64,000 nucleotides of DNA, from contig JACTMJ010000031.1 in the NCBI GenBank assembly GCA_014584705.1, positions 243,809 to 307,808 on the forward strand, in the 5' to 3' direction. Of the stretch, positions 44,455-52,888 are shown in pieces. How positions within the stretch are numbered: the first letter of the stretch is position 1; every line of letters begins with the position of its first letter. The notes beneath the pieces were generated by a model. The model saw only the letters and a program-made list of their open reading frames with translations. It was not told where the DNA came from and ran no database searches. Made by a program: the position numbers and the translations under genes. The DNA is from Acidobacteriota bacterium (lineage in GTDB: Bacteria; Acidobacteriota; Terriglobia; Bryobacterales; Bryobacteraceae).

Positions 44455-45468
44455 ATGCGTCTGTTTCCTCAGAATTTCGCGATTGGCCCGGTGCGGATTG
44501 CGCCCGCCACCGTGCTTGCGCCGATGGCCGGGGTGACAGACACCGTGTTCCGCCAGTTTATTCGGGCGCAAGGCGGCTGCGGTCTCTTGATGACCGAGTT
44601 CACGAGTTCCCATGGCGTGGTGGCATCCATTGACCGGGAGAAACTCTCAAAGACCGTCCGCGAATATCTCAGCTTCGAAGAATCGGAGCGGCCTATTACG
44701 GCGCAGCTCTTCGGTGCCGACCCCGACGTGCTCTCCGAGGCTGCCCGCTATTGCGAAGGTCTGGGCTTCGATATCGTCGATCTCAATTTCGGTTGTCCCG
44801 TAAAGAAGGTCGTGAAATGCAATGGTGGCAGCGGCCTGCTGCGGGATTTGCCCCTCATCGGGCGGATCCTCTCCCAGGTGCGAGCGGCGATCCGGATTCC
44901 ATTGACACTCAAGTGCCGCGCTGGCTGGAACGACGAGGAACTGGTGTATCTCGACGTAGCCCGCGTGGCCGAGGAGAGCGGATTGAACGCGATCGCTCTG
45001 CATCCGCGCACGCGTGAACAGGGCTACAGTGGCCTCTCCGATTGGAGCCGTATCGCCATGCTCAAACAGGCCGTGAGGATTCCGGTGATCGGGAACGGGG
45101 ACATCAATACCCCCGAAGACGCGGTTCGGATGGTGAGCGAGACAGGCTGCGATGCCGTGATGGTGGGTCGCGCCGCATCCTCGAATCCCTGGATCTTCCG
45201 TCAGATTCAGGAAAACCTGGAGCGCGGCTCGTATGTGCAGCCCACGGAGGAAGACCGCTACCGGATCATGCGCCGCTACTACAGCATGTTGATCGAGCGC
45301 GGAGACCACGATTGCGTCGGTAAAATGAAGCAGTTCGCCACGTATTTTACGCACGGCGTTCGCGGAGGCGCGGCCCTTCGTCGCTCCGTCTATCACTGCC
45401 AGCGCGCGGACGAAATTGTCTCTCAGGTGGATCGCTTCTTTGAGGAGCAGTTGGCCGTTCCCGTATAG
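44455..45468 (+). CDS. dus: tRNA-dihydrouridine synthase
   Basis: A 337-residue FMN enzyme with APMAGVTDTVFRQFIRAQGG, AQLFGADPDVLSEAARYCEG, VDLNFGCPVKKVVKCNGGSG (catalytic Cys in GCP), LKCRAGWNDE, LHPRTREQGYSG and VIGNGDINTPEDA. It reduces uridines in the tRNA D-loop. The DusB type fits best, but the subtype is not certain. It begins a plus-strand run with rnhA and nadD. Confidence 0.93.
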   Translation: MRLFPQNFAIGPVRIAPATVLAPMAGVTDTVFRQFIRAQGGCGLLMTEFTSSHGVVASIDREKLSKTVREYLSFEESERPITAQLFGADPDVLSEAARYCEGLGFDIVDLNFGCPVKKVVKCNGGSGLLRDLPLIGRILSQVRAAIRIPLTLKCRAGWNDEELVYLDVARVAEESGLNAIALHPRTREQGYSGLSDWSRIAMLKQAVRIPVIGNGDINTPEDAVRMVSETGCDAVMVGRAASSNPWIFRQIQENLERGSYVQPTEEDRYRIMRRYYSMLIERGDHDCVGKMKQFATYFTHGVRGGAALRRSVYHCQRADEIVSQVDRFFEEQLAVPV

Positions 45469-45497
45469 GCGCGCCCGCACGCAAAGCATCAAACTTC

Positions 45498-45950
45498 ATG
45501 AAACAGGTTACGCTTGTCACGGATGGTTCCTGCCTGGGAAATCCCGGGCCGGGAGGTTGGGCCTACATACTCCGCTTCGGCGGCCACGTTAAAGAGGCGG
45601 CCGGAGGCGATGCTCACACGACCAATAACCGAATGGAGCTTAGCGCCGCCGTCGAGGGGCTCCGCGCGCTGAAGGAGACCTGTTCGGTGGAACTCACGAC
45701 GGATTCCGAATACGTCAAGAACGGAATCACGAAATGGATTGAGGGCTGGAAACGCCGGAACTGGCGCAAGTCCGACGGCGCCGCGGTGCTGAACGTGGAT
45801 CTATGGCAGGCTCTCGAAGCGGAGGTCGCGCGCCACCGGATCGTATGGAAATGGACCAAGGGTCACGCGGATCACGAGGACAACAACCGCTGCGACGAAT
45901 TGGCCCGGGAGGCGGCCGAGAAGGCGCGTCGCGCGCCGGGGCGGCAATGA
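45498..45950 (+). CDS. rnhA: Ribonuclease HI
   Basis: The 150-residue protein has the complete D-E-D-D active site: Asp9 (VTDGSCLGNPGPGGW), Glu47 (TTNNRMELSA), Asp69 (ELTTDSEYV) and Asp133 (NNRCDELA), with His123 in the flexible loop. It removes RNA from RNA-DNA hybrids. It lies 29 bases after dus and overlaps nadD (ATGA). Confidence 0.95.
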   Translation: MKQVTLVTDGSCLGNPGPGGWAYILRFGGHVKEAAGGDAHTTNNRMELSAAVEGLRALKETCSVELTTDSEYVKNGITKWIEGWKRRNWRKSDGAAVLNVDLWQALEAEVARHRIVWKWTKGHADHEDNNRCDELAREAAEKARRAPGRQ

Positions 45951-46543
45951 TGCGGCTCGGCTTGTTCGGTGGCACTTTTGACCCCATCCATGATGCGCAC
46001 CTCGCGGTGGCCAGAGAGGCCGCGGATGCGTTCTCATTGGACCAGGTGTGGTTCATCCCGAACGCGATTCCTCCGCATAAGGCGACCGGAGCGCATGCCT
46101 CCTGGGCGGACCGCTTCGCCATGGCGGAGCTAGCTTGTGCGGCCGATCCCCGCTTCCGTGCCTCCCGTCTCGAAGAGGCGAACCGAAAAAGCTACACGAT
46201 TCACACCCTCGAAACCGTGCGCGCCCGGCTTGCGGAGGATGACAGGATCTACTTCCTGATCGGTGCGGATGCCTTCGCCGATATCGACGTCTGGTACCGG
46301 AAAGAGGATGTATTCGCCATGACGGAGTTCATCGTCGTGAGCCGCCCAGGCCATGTCTACGGAGTGCCTGCCGGCGCGCGCGTACACCGCCTGGAATCGG
46401 TTCAGATGGATGTCTCCAGTTCCGAAATTCGCCGGCGATTGGAGGCGGGCGAACTCGACCTGCCGGTCCCGGCCGCGGTGCTCGGCTACATCGAACGGAA
46501 CGCGATCTATCGCCCCGGTGCAACGCGAGGCGCGGGCGCTTGA
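45947..46543 (+). CDS. nadD: Nicotinate-nucleotide adenylyltransferase
   Basis: The 198-residue nucleotidyltransferase has GLFGGTFDPIHDAHL (the HxGH-like motif reads H-D-A-H), WFIPNAIPPHK and MDVSSSEIRRRL. It adenylates nicotinate mononucleotide in NAD synthesis. ATG 45947 overlaps the rnhA stop, so the two are coupled. The Gly-to-Ala change between the two motif histidines is unusual but conservative. Confidence 0.92.
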   Translation: MMRLGLFGGTFDPIHDAHLAVAREAADAFSLDQVWFIPNAIPPHKATGAHASWADRFAMAELACAADPRFRASRLEEANRKSYTIHTLETVRARLAEDDRIYFLIGADAFADIDVWYRKEDVFAMTEFIVVSRPGHVYGVPAGARVHRLESVQMDVSSSEIRRRLEAGELDLPVPAAVLGYIERNAIYRPGATRGAGA

Positions 46544-46548
46544 ATTTT

Positions 46549-46983
46549 TTAGCGCGGCTTCGTGCCGAGCAATAGTCTGCGGACGAGCGGGCCCAGCCGG
46601 TCACGGTAAGACCATAGCGCCCCCGCGCTCACGATGGCTAGGGCCATCGTCTCAAAGGGCAGCCAGCGATAGAGCCGATATCCCGCCCAAAGAATCGCCA
46701 GCGGAATCACGATCGTAATCAGCAGAACGAAGGTAATGTGGCCCGCAAGTTCGAGCACATCGGCCAGACGCGCTTGCGGCGCCGGGATCGGTGCGAAATC
46801 GGCGGGTTCGTGAAACGGATCCGGAAAAAGCACCTCGTCCGGATCCACGGAATCGAGCGCGGCGTGTTCTTCGCGATCGTTTTCGGTGGCTTCGTCGCGT
46901 GCACACGCATGCGGATTGCTTGGCCGGCGAACGATCTCCATGCCGGATTGAGTCCGCTCTTTGCGTTCGGAGGAATCCGTCAT
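46549..46983 (-). CDS. Two-helix membrane protein, unknown function
   Basis: A 144-residue protein with a charged, acidic N-terminal half and two hydrophobic segments (HITFVLLITIVIPLAILWAGY and FETMALAIVSAGALWSY). Its start overlaps the stop of the lipoprotein gene (ATGA), so both are one operon. No family recognised; convergent with nadD. Confidence 0.6.
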   Translation of the reverse strand: MTDSSERKERTQSGMEIVRRPSNPHACARDEATENDREEHAALDSVDPDEVLFPDPFHEPADFAPIPAPQARLADVLELAGHITFVLLITIVIPLAILWAGYRLYRWLPFETMALAIVSAGALWSYRDRLGPLVRRLLLGTKPR

Positions 46984-47489
46984 GGGATGCGGGCGGCGGC
47001 GAGACGGCCCGCGGCGTCCGCTTCTTCGCGGGTTAGGCCGAGAAAGCCGGTGACGTATTCGCCCTTGGTGAAAACGAACGCCGGTTCCTGGTTCAATTCA
47101 CCGAAGTAGCCGCCAAAGCTGGCGACGAATTTCGGGTTCGTCATGGCGTCTTTCAAGTCGCTCAGATAGACCGCGGCCAGCGCGACGCTGGGCGCCTTGA
47201 TCAGAAACTGCCGGTAACGCCTGCCGTTTTTCTGATACTCGGCCACGTTGCCGCCCGGCAGCGCGGCGATTCCCAGAAGGCGATCTTCCACCAGTTGCAC
47301 TTTCGTTTGCGCTTCCATCGGGAGATAGCGAGAGACATCCACCGTGGCTGGTTTGGGTGTGCTCCCGGCTCCATCCGGTGCGGGAGCCGTTTCTTTCGCC
47401 GCGGGGCCGCAACTCGCGGCGAGGAGAAGCAGCACGAAGCAGGCGCACGCCAGGGAGATGGGGAACTGCCGCCGATTGTGATGTCGCAT
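46980..47489 (-). CDS. Lipoprotein, unknown function
   Basis: The 169-residue product has a signal peptide ending in the lipobox LAASC, then a Pro/Ala linker and a compact mixed domain (VSRYLPMEAQTKVQLVEDRL, YRQFLIKAPSVALAAVYLSD, FGGYFGELNQEPAFVFTKG). GAGG precedes ATG 47489. It is coupled to the following two-helix membrane protein. Function unknown. Confidence 0.65.
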   Translation of the reverse strand: MRHHNRRQFPISLACACFVLLLLAASCGPAAKETAPAPDGAGSTPKPATVDVSRYLPMEAQTKVQLVEDRLLGIAALPGGNVAEYQKNGRRYRQFLIKAPSVALAAVYLSDLKDAMTNPKFVASFGGYFGELNQEPAFVFTKGEYVTGFLGLTREEADAAGRLAAARIP

Positions 47490-47522
47490 CGCACCCTCAG
47501 GATATCGCAGGGCGCGGATGGC

Positions 47523-48014
47523 TCAAATCTCGCCCCGTGCTTTGGCTTCGCGGTAAGCGTCGCGCAGGGAGCGGATCTGGTCCGCGTGCGTTTCAGCGTG
47601 ATTGGTATAGAGTTTCAGCACATCGTAAAGGCTCATCGCGCCGCGCTTGGGGTGTTCGCTCATGCGCTGATAAGTCTCCTCCGGGAGCGAAACCAGAAGG
47701 TCGTAGTTTTCCTTTCGGACCATGCGGAACGTCACCAGACAATCGGAAGGTTTGCGATGGGCATAGTCGAGCCGCTCAGCCCAGGCATTCTGATCCCAAA
47801 GCTGCATGGGAGGGTTGTCTTCCGCGATCATCCTCCGAATCCGCCCCGCGGCCAGCATCTCGCTATCCACGAGGTGCGCCATAATCTGGCGGATGCTCCA
47901 TTTTCCAGGCGCGGGCGTGTAATCGAACTCGCGCCCGGCGGCGCCGGTAAGGAGCGTGGCGAGCAGTTCGGGGCCGCGCTTGAAACGTTGCAGCAGTTCT
48001 GGAAGATCGTTCAT
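47523..48014 (-). CDS. DinB-superfamily protein
   Basis: The 163-residue four-helix protein has WSIRQIMAHLVDSEM with His and YTNHAETHADQIRSLRDAY with two His, matching the metal-binding triad of the DinB/YfiT bundle. Such proteins include bacillithiol transferases and other thiol or damage-related enzymes; the substrate here is unknown. GAGGAA lies upstream of ATG 48014. Single gene, 33 bases upstream of the lipoprotein gene. Confidence 0.8.
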   Translation of the reverse strand: MNDLPELLQRFKRGPELLATLLTGAAGREFDYTPAPGKWSIRQIMAHLVDSEMLAAGRIRRMIAEDNPPMQLWDQNAWAERLDYAHRKPSDCLVTFRMVRKENYDLLVSLPEETYQRMSEHPKRGAMSLYDVLKLYTNHAETHADQIRSLRDAYREAKARGEI

Positions 48015-48058
48015 AGTCTCTGGGTTTCCTCGGAGCGGTCGCGGTTACGCGTGGTTCG

Positions 48059-48280
48059 TCAAATGTAGTCCGCGCAGCTCATGTAATATCCGCACTGCGG
48101 GCAATAGAGCTTACACTTGCGTGCCAGCAGTTTTTGGCTGCACACCGGGCAATGTAGCATCGGCTCCGCATCTTCGCCCCGGCGGTGCTCGCCGGCCGGC
48201 ACGGGTGGCTCCGCTCTGTCAGAGGTCGCGGAGTTTGGCGTCGAATGGGCGCGAGTTTCCGGACGGGCTCGAGCGTGCAT
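48059..48280 (-). CDS. Small zinc-ribbon protein
   Basis: A 73-residue ORF whose C-terminal half has LHCPVCSQKLLARKC and YCPQCGYYMSCADYI, giving CxxC pairs able to bind zinc. The N-terminal half is polar and may be untranslated (ATG 48160 is an alternative). A nucleic-acid or redox role is possible but unproven. Confidence 0.55.
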   Translation of the reverse strand: MHARARPETRAHSTPNSATSDRAEPPVPAGEHRRGEDAEPMLHCPVCSQKLLARKCKLYCPQCGYYMSCADYI

Positions 48281-48430
48281 GGCGAGGGGCTCTTTTCAGC
48301 ATAGCGGAGTGCGGGGGTGCCGGGATTTTTCGCCCGCCGCGTCCCGTTCGGCCACGGCGTCGTATCATGGGGAGGGAGCCGACTGGCTCAAGGATCATCG
48401 CCTTTTTTCAAGGATGACGGCAGCCACTGA

Positions 48431-48778
48431 ATGACCAGACCACAGGCCATTCCAAGCCTCGAAGAGGAACGCATTGACGAACGCGCGCCTCTTTTCAACG
48501 TCGTGTTGCTCGACGACAACGAACACACTTATGACTATGTGATCGAAATGCTCCAGAGGCTCTTTCTGATAAGCGCGCAGCAGGCATTCCGCCACGCGGA
48601 AGAGGTGGATGCGACGGGGCGGACGATCGTGCTGACGTGCGAGTTGCCAGCCGCCGAGTTCGGTCGTGACCAGATCCAAAGCTATGGGCCGGATTGGCGG
48701 ATGCCGGAATCGAAGGGCTCCATGTCCGCCATCGTGGAGCCCGCCGGCATCCCGGGCCTGGCGTCCGGGCTGCAATAG
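48431..48778 (+). CDS. clpS: ATP-dependent Clp protease adaptor ClpS
   Basis: The 115-residue protein contains LFNVVLLDDNEHTYDYVIEML, AFRHAEEVDATGRTIVLTCE and QIQSYGPDWRMPES, close to the ClpS core that hands N-degron proteins to ClpAP or ClpCP. The C-terminal tail is longer than in E. coli ClpS. clpA is not in the window. It is divergent from the zinc-ribbon gene. Confidence 0.85.
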   Translation: MTRPQAIPSLEEERIDERAPLFNVVLLDDNEHTYDYVIEMLQRLFLISAQQAFRHAEEVDATGRTIVLTCELPAAEFGRDQIQSYGPDWRMPESKGSMSAIVEPAGIPGLASGLQ

Positions 48779-48788
48779 ATTGCCGTGC

Positions 48789-49358
48789 CTACGGCTTCGC
48801 CAGCCACGTCTGATGGCGGCCTGGTTCCGTTTCCCGGTAATAGACACGAAGTCCCTGATTGCGGAACAGGTCGATCAGCGGAGCGGGGCGGAAGGTGCTG
48901 TCGATCCGCAGCGCTTCCTCGCTCGTCATTTGGGCGAGAATCGCTTGCGTCCTCCCGAGTGGGTGGTCTCCGCTCGCGAGAAGCGCCTCCGCGTCGATCA
49001 CGGAATGGAGACGATTCGATTCGATCCAGGGTGGTGCGACAGCGCTTGTATCCGCGTTCCCGGTCGGGCTGGCGTCTGTCCCTTTGTGCGTGCAACCGCA
49101 GGGCGCATCGGCGCTATTGCCGGCTGACTCTCCAGTCTGTCCGGTCGCTTCCCGTAGCCGCAGCACCAGTTCGCGCGTGCCGATGCCGCCGATACGGGCC
49201 GCTTGGTCGAGCGTTGCGACCTTTGCCACCGTCCTGCGCAGAATGGGGTTCTTGAGCTTGCGGAACGCGGGCACCCATTCGATGAGCGTGTCCTCAATAC
49301 CGGGGAAGGCCTCCAGCAACTCTCCTACTTTGGTTTGTGGTGTGATGTCGAGGTTCAT
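48789..49358 (-). CDS. DUF1858-DUF2249 protein
   Basis: The 189-residue protein has a DUF1858 domain at residues 1-60 (TKVGELLEAFPGIEDTLIEW, FRKLKNPILRRTVAKVATLD), a linker with CGCTHKG, and a DUF2249-like C-terminal domain (ALLASGDHPLGRTQAILAQM, LIDLFRNQGLRVYYRE). These domains occur with hemerythrin-like, ScdA/RIC-type proteins and nitric oxide related genes. It follows the DUF438 gene by 29 bases, so they probably act together. The role is inferred. Confidence 0.75.
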   Translation of the reverse strand: MNLDITPQTKVGELLEAFPGIEDTLIEWVPAFRKLKNPILRRTVAKVATLDQAARIGGIGTRELVLRLREATGQTGESAGNSADAPCGCTHKGTDASPTGNADTSAVAPPWIESNRLHSVIDAEALLASGDHPLGRTQAILAQMTSEEALRIDSTFRPAPLIDLFRNQGLRVYYRETEPGRHQTWLAKP

Positions 49359-49387
49359 CAGGTGTCTCCGGTTGGATCGTTGGAAGG

Positions 49388-50689
49388 CTAACCGTGCGAG
49401 GGGTAGCCGTTCGATTCGTGCGGATGAGACTGCGCGGCTGACGCGGCGGCCGTGGGCGGCGGTGCGTATTCGAGCAGACGCCGTTCGCCTTCAAGGGCGC
49501 GAATCTGGCTGACGTCCTGCGTCACCTCGAGCGTGCCCAAGTAGTTCTGATCCTTGTCCCGGACGGCAAAATACCGCACGTGCACAAAGCGGCCGTGGAA
49601 GTTGATCCAGAACTCGGCCACGCTCTGTCGGTGAGCCCGAAAATCATCGACAATCCGGTCGACGATATGGACGCTCTTGGGCGGGTGGCAGTGCTGCACC
49701 TTGCGCCCGAGAATCGCCCGGCTTCGCGCGAACACGCGGTCCGGCCCTTCGGAGAAGAACGCGACGCGATTGTCGGCGTCAACGAAGGTCAGATCCACGG
49801 GCAGCGTGGAGAAAATATTGATCAACTGCTCAAGCGAAAGTGTGCCGGTGGGGAGCGCAATGCCTTCGGCGGCGGGGAGTTCAACGCCTGGTTTCAGGAA
49901 CGGGGCTGCCGGGCGATAGCCTTCGAGCGGTGCAACCAGGCACCAGCCGTAGCGAGGGGAAGCATTCCAGATCTCCGCCCAGTCTTCATCCGTGAATGTC
50001 GACAGGCACATAGGGAAGAGAATGTTCTCTTCCTTGTAAATCATCTCGGAAACTGCGTTGACCACGCTTTCCCCCAGCGTGGAAGCAACCACCTTCCAAT
50101 CCAGTGCCGTGGCGTCGGTAACGCTCAACGCCCCGCCCATCTCCTTGAGGAGAGCGCGTACTTCGTCGTCCTTGCCCCACATCACCTTCGAAGGGCCGGT
50201 GATGCCATGAACTTCGAGGCGGCTGAATACGGCATGTTCCTTGCGCTGGTAATGCTTGTCAATATCCATCAGGTCGTTGAAGCACTGCCGCCAGGGGAGC
50301 AGCGCGCTCGATGCGTCGGCGTCGTCCGGCAGCGCCATCACGGCGGAAAACACTGCCCGCATCCGAAGCAGCACGGCATTGATCGCCTGATTCTCCCGCC
50401 GGAACGTATCCACCGGATGGCCGGGGGGGAGCGCGGGAGCGGGCACTTGCACCAGCACTTCTCGAGTGACCTCCGAATGCAGGTCGCACATGCTTTGGAC
50501 TTCTTCCACCGGCATGCCGTCCGCGATCAACTCCTGTTCCATGGCGAAGATCTCGGAGTAGTCTGTTTCTCCAACCAGGCATTTCATTTGCTCGCGAACG
50601 GCTTCGGGCGCTTCGCCCGCGTGCAAATGACGAATGATATGTTTCAGCGTCTCGATACGGTGGGCACGGTTGTTGATGATCTCGCTCAA
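49388..50689 (-). CDS. DUF438 / hemerythrin-like / PAS protein
   Basis: The 433-residue protein starts SEIINNRAHRIETLKHIIRH, a DUF438 helical domain to about residue 90, then a hemerythrin-like HHE bundle (PPGHPVDTFRRENQAI, DIDKHYQRKEHAVFSRLE, MIYKEENILFPM) and a PAS domain (LPVDLTFVDADNRVAFFSEG, GRKVQHCHPPKSVHIV, RYFAVRDKDQNYLGTLEVTQ). It may carry a di-iron or heme-linked sensor for oxygen or nitric oxide. TTG 50689 is the best start because GAAGGAG lies seven bases before it and DUF438 proteins begin there; the frame is open 91 codons further. Confidence 0.8.
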   Translation of the reverse strand: MSEIINNRAHRIETLKHIIRHLHAGEAPEAVREQMKCLVGETDYSEIFAMEQELIADGMPVEEVQSMCDLHSEVTREVLVQVPAPALPPGHPVDTFRRENQAINAVLLRMRAVFSAVMALPDDADASSALLPWRQCFNDLMDIDKHYQRKEHAVFSRLEVHGITGPSKVMWGKDDEVRALLKEMGGALSVTDATALDWKVVASTLGESVVNAVSEMIYKEENILFPMCLSTFTDEDWAEIWNASPRYGWCLVAPLEGYRPAAPFLKPGVELPAAEGIALPTGTLSLEQLINIFSTLPVDLTFVDADNRVAFFSEGPDRVFARSRAILGRKVQHCHPPKSVHIVDRIVDDFRAHRQSVAEFWINFHGRFVHVRYFAVRDKDQNYLGTLEVTQDVSQIRALEGERRLLEYAPPPTAAASAAQSHPHESNGYPSHG

Positions 50690-50903
50690 GGGGAATCTCC
50701 TTCGCACGGCCTTGCCGACCGATGCTTCCATCATCGCCGGATTCCGGGGCCGCGTTCTGTGCCAAAAGTCACACGTGTCCGATTTAGGGGACTTCCGCCG
50801 AGTGCTACGGACGGGCGCGGGCGGCTCTCTGTTGCAACTCCCGAGGTGCCGGTGAAAGAATGAGTGCGGTTCCTCTGAAGTTCCGATAGTCTGGAGACCG
50901 CCG

Positions 50904-51734
50904 ATGAAACGAAGCTCATTTTTCATTGCATTGTTTGCCTTGGCAGCGCTGGCGCTCGCCAACGGCGCAAACGCCCAGCCGGGGCCGCGCCCGGCTCAGA
51001 AGAAGCGTGTGATGGCGGTGGGAATGACGGAGGGTTTCTACCACGATTCCACCACCGAGGCGCTCGCCACCATCAAACAACTCGGCGATGAGTCCGGCCT
51101 CTGGGAAACCTACATCTACACGGATGTGAGGGCCATCACCAAAGAAAAACAGACCGCGAACCGAAAGAACCTGGATCAGTTCGATGCCATCTTCTTCATG
51201 ACTACGGGTGAACTTCCCTTTACAGCGGAACAGAAGGCCGCATTCCTCAGCTTCATCAAGGATGACGGCAAGGGTTTCGTGGGCGCGCACTGCGCCACCG
51301 ATACGTTTTACAAATGGCCTGAATACGGCGAGATGCTGGGCGGCTATTTTGATCATCACCCCTGGGGCACCTTTGACGCCCCCGTGGTGGTGGAAGATCC
51401 TACGCACCCGCTCGTGAAGCACCTCCCCAAGGCGATGACGCTGCACGACGAGATCTACCAGTTTAAGGATTGGGACCGGACCAAGCTCCGCGTGCTGATG
51501 GCACTGGACGCGTCGAAGCTCGACCTGACAAAGAAGAACGTCAACCGGGCGGATCGCGATTTCGGTGTCACCTGGGTGAAGAAGTATGGCAACGGACGCG
51601 TCTTCTATTCCACCCTGGGCCACACCATCGAAAGCTGGCGGGATCCCCGGCTGCGGAAGATGTGGCTGGAGGGGATGCGCTGGGCGCTGAAGTTGGGTCC
51701 GGACGTGCCCGTCACGCCCATCCCGAAACCCTAG
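50904..51734 (+). CDS. Exported ThuA-domain protein
   Basis: The 276-residue protein has a signal peptide (SFFIALFALAALALANGANA) and a ThuA fold: VMAVGMTEGFYHDSTTEAL, DAIFFMTTGELPFTAEQKAA, GFVGAHCATDTFYKWPEYGE and VTWVKKYGNGRVFYSTLGHT. ThuA domains are class-I glutamine-amidotransferase-like and tied to sugar (trehalose) use; the exact reaction is not established. Single gene with its own terminator. Confidence 0.85.
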   Translation: MKRSSFFIALFALAALALANGANAQPGPRPAQKKRVMAVGMTEGFYHDSTTEALATIKQLGDESGLWETYIYTDVRAITKEKQTANRKNLDQFDAIFFMTTGELPFTAEQKAAFLSFIKDDGKGFVGAHCATDTFYKWPEYGEMLGGYFDHHPWGTFDAPVVVEDPTHPLVKHLPKAMTLHDEIYQFKDWDRTKLRVLMALDASKLDLTKKNVNRADRDFGVTWVKKYGNGRVFYSTLGHTIESWRDPRLRKMWLEGMRWALKLGPDVPVTPIPKP

Positions 51735-51766
51735 CGTGCATAGACGCTGATTCGCACATGCGGAAT

Positions 51767-51793
51767 TGCCGGGAGGTGATCCCGGCATTTTCC
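51767..51793 (+). terminator. Terminator of the ThuA gene
   Basis: TGCCGGGA and TCCCGGCA form a perfect eight-base stem with loop GGTGA, followed by TTTTCC, 32 bases after the stop. Confidence 0.75.
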
Positions 51794-51802
51794 ATCCTGG
51801 GG

Positions 51803-52813
51803 CTACTCCGTCGCCGAATCCCGCTTCTTTGAGTGGCGCTGCAGGAGGCGCTGGGTGAGGCTTCCGTGTTCCGGGGAAAACTGCTCGAGAGCACCGCGGA
51901 TGTAAGGGCGGAATTCCTCGATCCAATAGTGCAGGAACCCGGCGCGGTGAATCTCCCGCAGAGTTTGCTCGTAGTGGTTCAGAATCGGCATCGCGAACAC
52001 GTGCCCGGTTGTTCCGGCGGCAAGGCGCGCGGAACGGCCAAGCCAGCGCAGATTCTCCGGAATCTGGCTGATGGCGGAGAAGGCGATGAGCGAGGATATC
52101 TGAAAGACAGATCGGTTCTGGACGCGAGCCTCGTCCGTAATGTCCCGCCAGCGCGCCTGCACGAGTTCAACGGAAGGGCGCTTGTCGTCGGGAATACGCG
52201 AGAATTCCGCGCGAACCTGTCGCAACTCCTCGCGTAAGTCCGCAATATTCAACGGAGGCGTGTTGAAGCTCTCCGCCAGGCGGCCGGACCCTTGCTCCAG
52301 GCGTGTCAGCAGGGTATCGACATCGTCGATCCCCTCGGTCTTCTCGATCAATCCATCGGCTGCAAGCGCCGCCGCGATCTCGCGAAGAAGCGCCCTGCCC
52401 GCACCTGTCACATCGGCAATGGCGGCGAACACCCACACCGGGGAGGCCCGAAATGTCAGCAAGCCGATCGCCTCGATCCCGTTGCCCGCCGTACGGCGCA
52501 GCAGAAAATCTTCGCCGAGGCGGCCCTGCACCGGAAAGACTCCCTTTACCTGGCCGACATCCTCAATGAGAAAACGTAGCGTGAGGTCCACCATCGAGCG
52601 GTAAACCTGGGTGCGTCGGATATGCGCCGGAAGGGTGGTTTCGCCCACTTCGTGAACGATCCCCGCGCCCAATGCCGTTGCCGAGCGGACGACCCGCTCC
52701 GGCAGCGAAACCACATACTCCGCCAGCTCCGAACGCGACATTTTCCAGGGAACCGGCAGCGGAACGGGAAGCGTCGATTCGAGCTTCTTCTCGATTGTTT
52801 CGCGCAATTTCAT
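51803..52813 (-). CDS. Conserved-looking helical protein, unknown function
   Basis: A 336-residue protein without signal peptide. The first part (VPWKMSRSELAEYVVSLPERVVRSA) and the middle (ITDEARVQNRSVFQISSLIAFSAISQIPEN) are helical, with one moderately hydrophobic stretch about residues 115-145 (FRASPVWVFAAIADVTGAGR). I do not recognise the family. ATG 52813 is the first Met before the plausible domain; the frame stays open upstream only as antisense to the PIG-L gene. Divergent from it with 75 bases between. Confidence 0.6.
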   Translation of the reverse strand: MKLRETIEKKLESTLPVPLPVPWKMSRSELAEYVVSLPERVVRSATALGAGIVHEVGETTLPAHIRRTQVYRSMVDLTLRFLIEDVGQVKGVFPVQGRLGEDFLLRRTAGNGIEAIGLLTFRASPVWVFAAIADVTGAGRALLREIAAALAADGLIEKTEGIDDVDTLLTRLEQGSGRLAESFNTPPLNIADLREELRQVRAEFSRIPDDKRPSVELVQARWRDITDEARVQNRSVFQISSLIAFSAISQIPENLRWLGRSARLAAGTTGHVFAMPILNHYEQTLREIHRAGFLHYWIEEFRPYIRGALEQFSPEHGSLTQRLLQRHSKKRDSATE

Positions 52814-52888
52814 GCAATTCCAGAAATGCTGAACCTCTTCAAGTCTATCAGTGGGATAGCGGCGAGGCACTGCGATATCCTCTATGGC

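Noticed and set aside
50690..50903. Sigma-54 promoter (TGGCAC) before the DUF438 gene
   Set aside because: The -12 part does not show the required GC and spacing.
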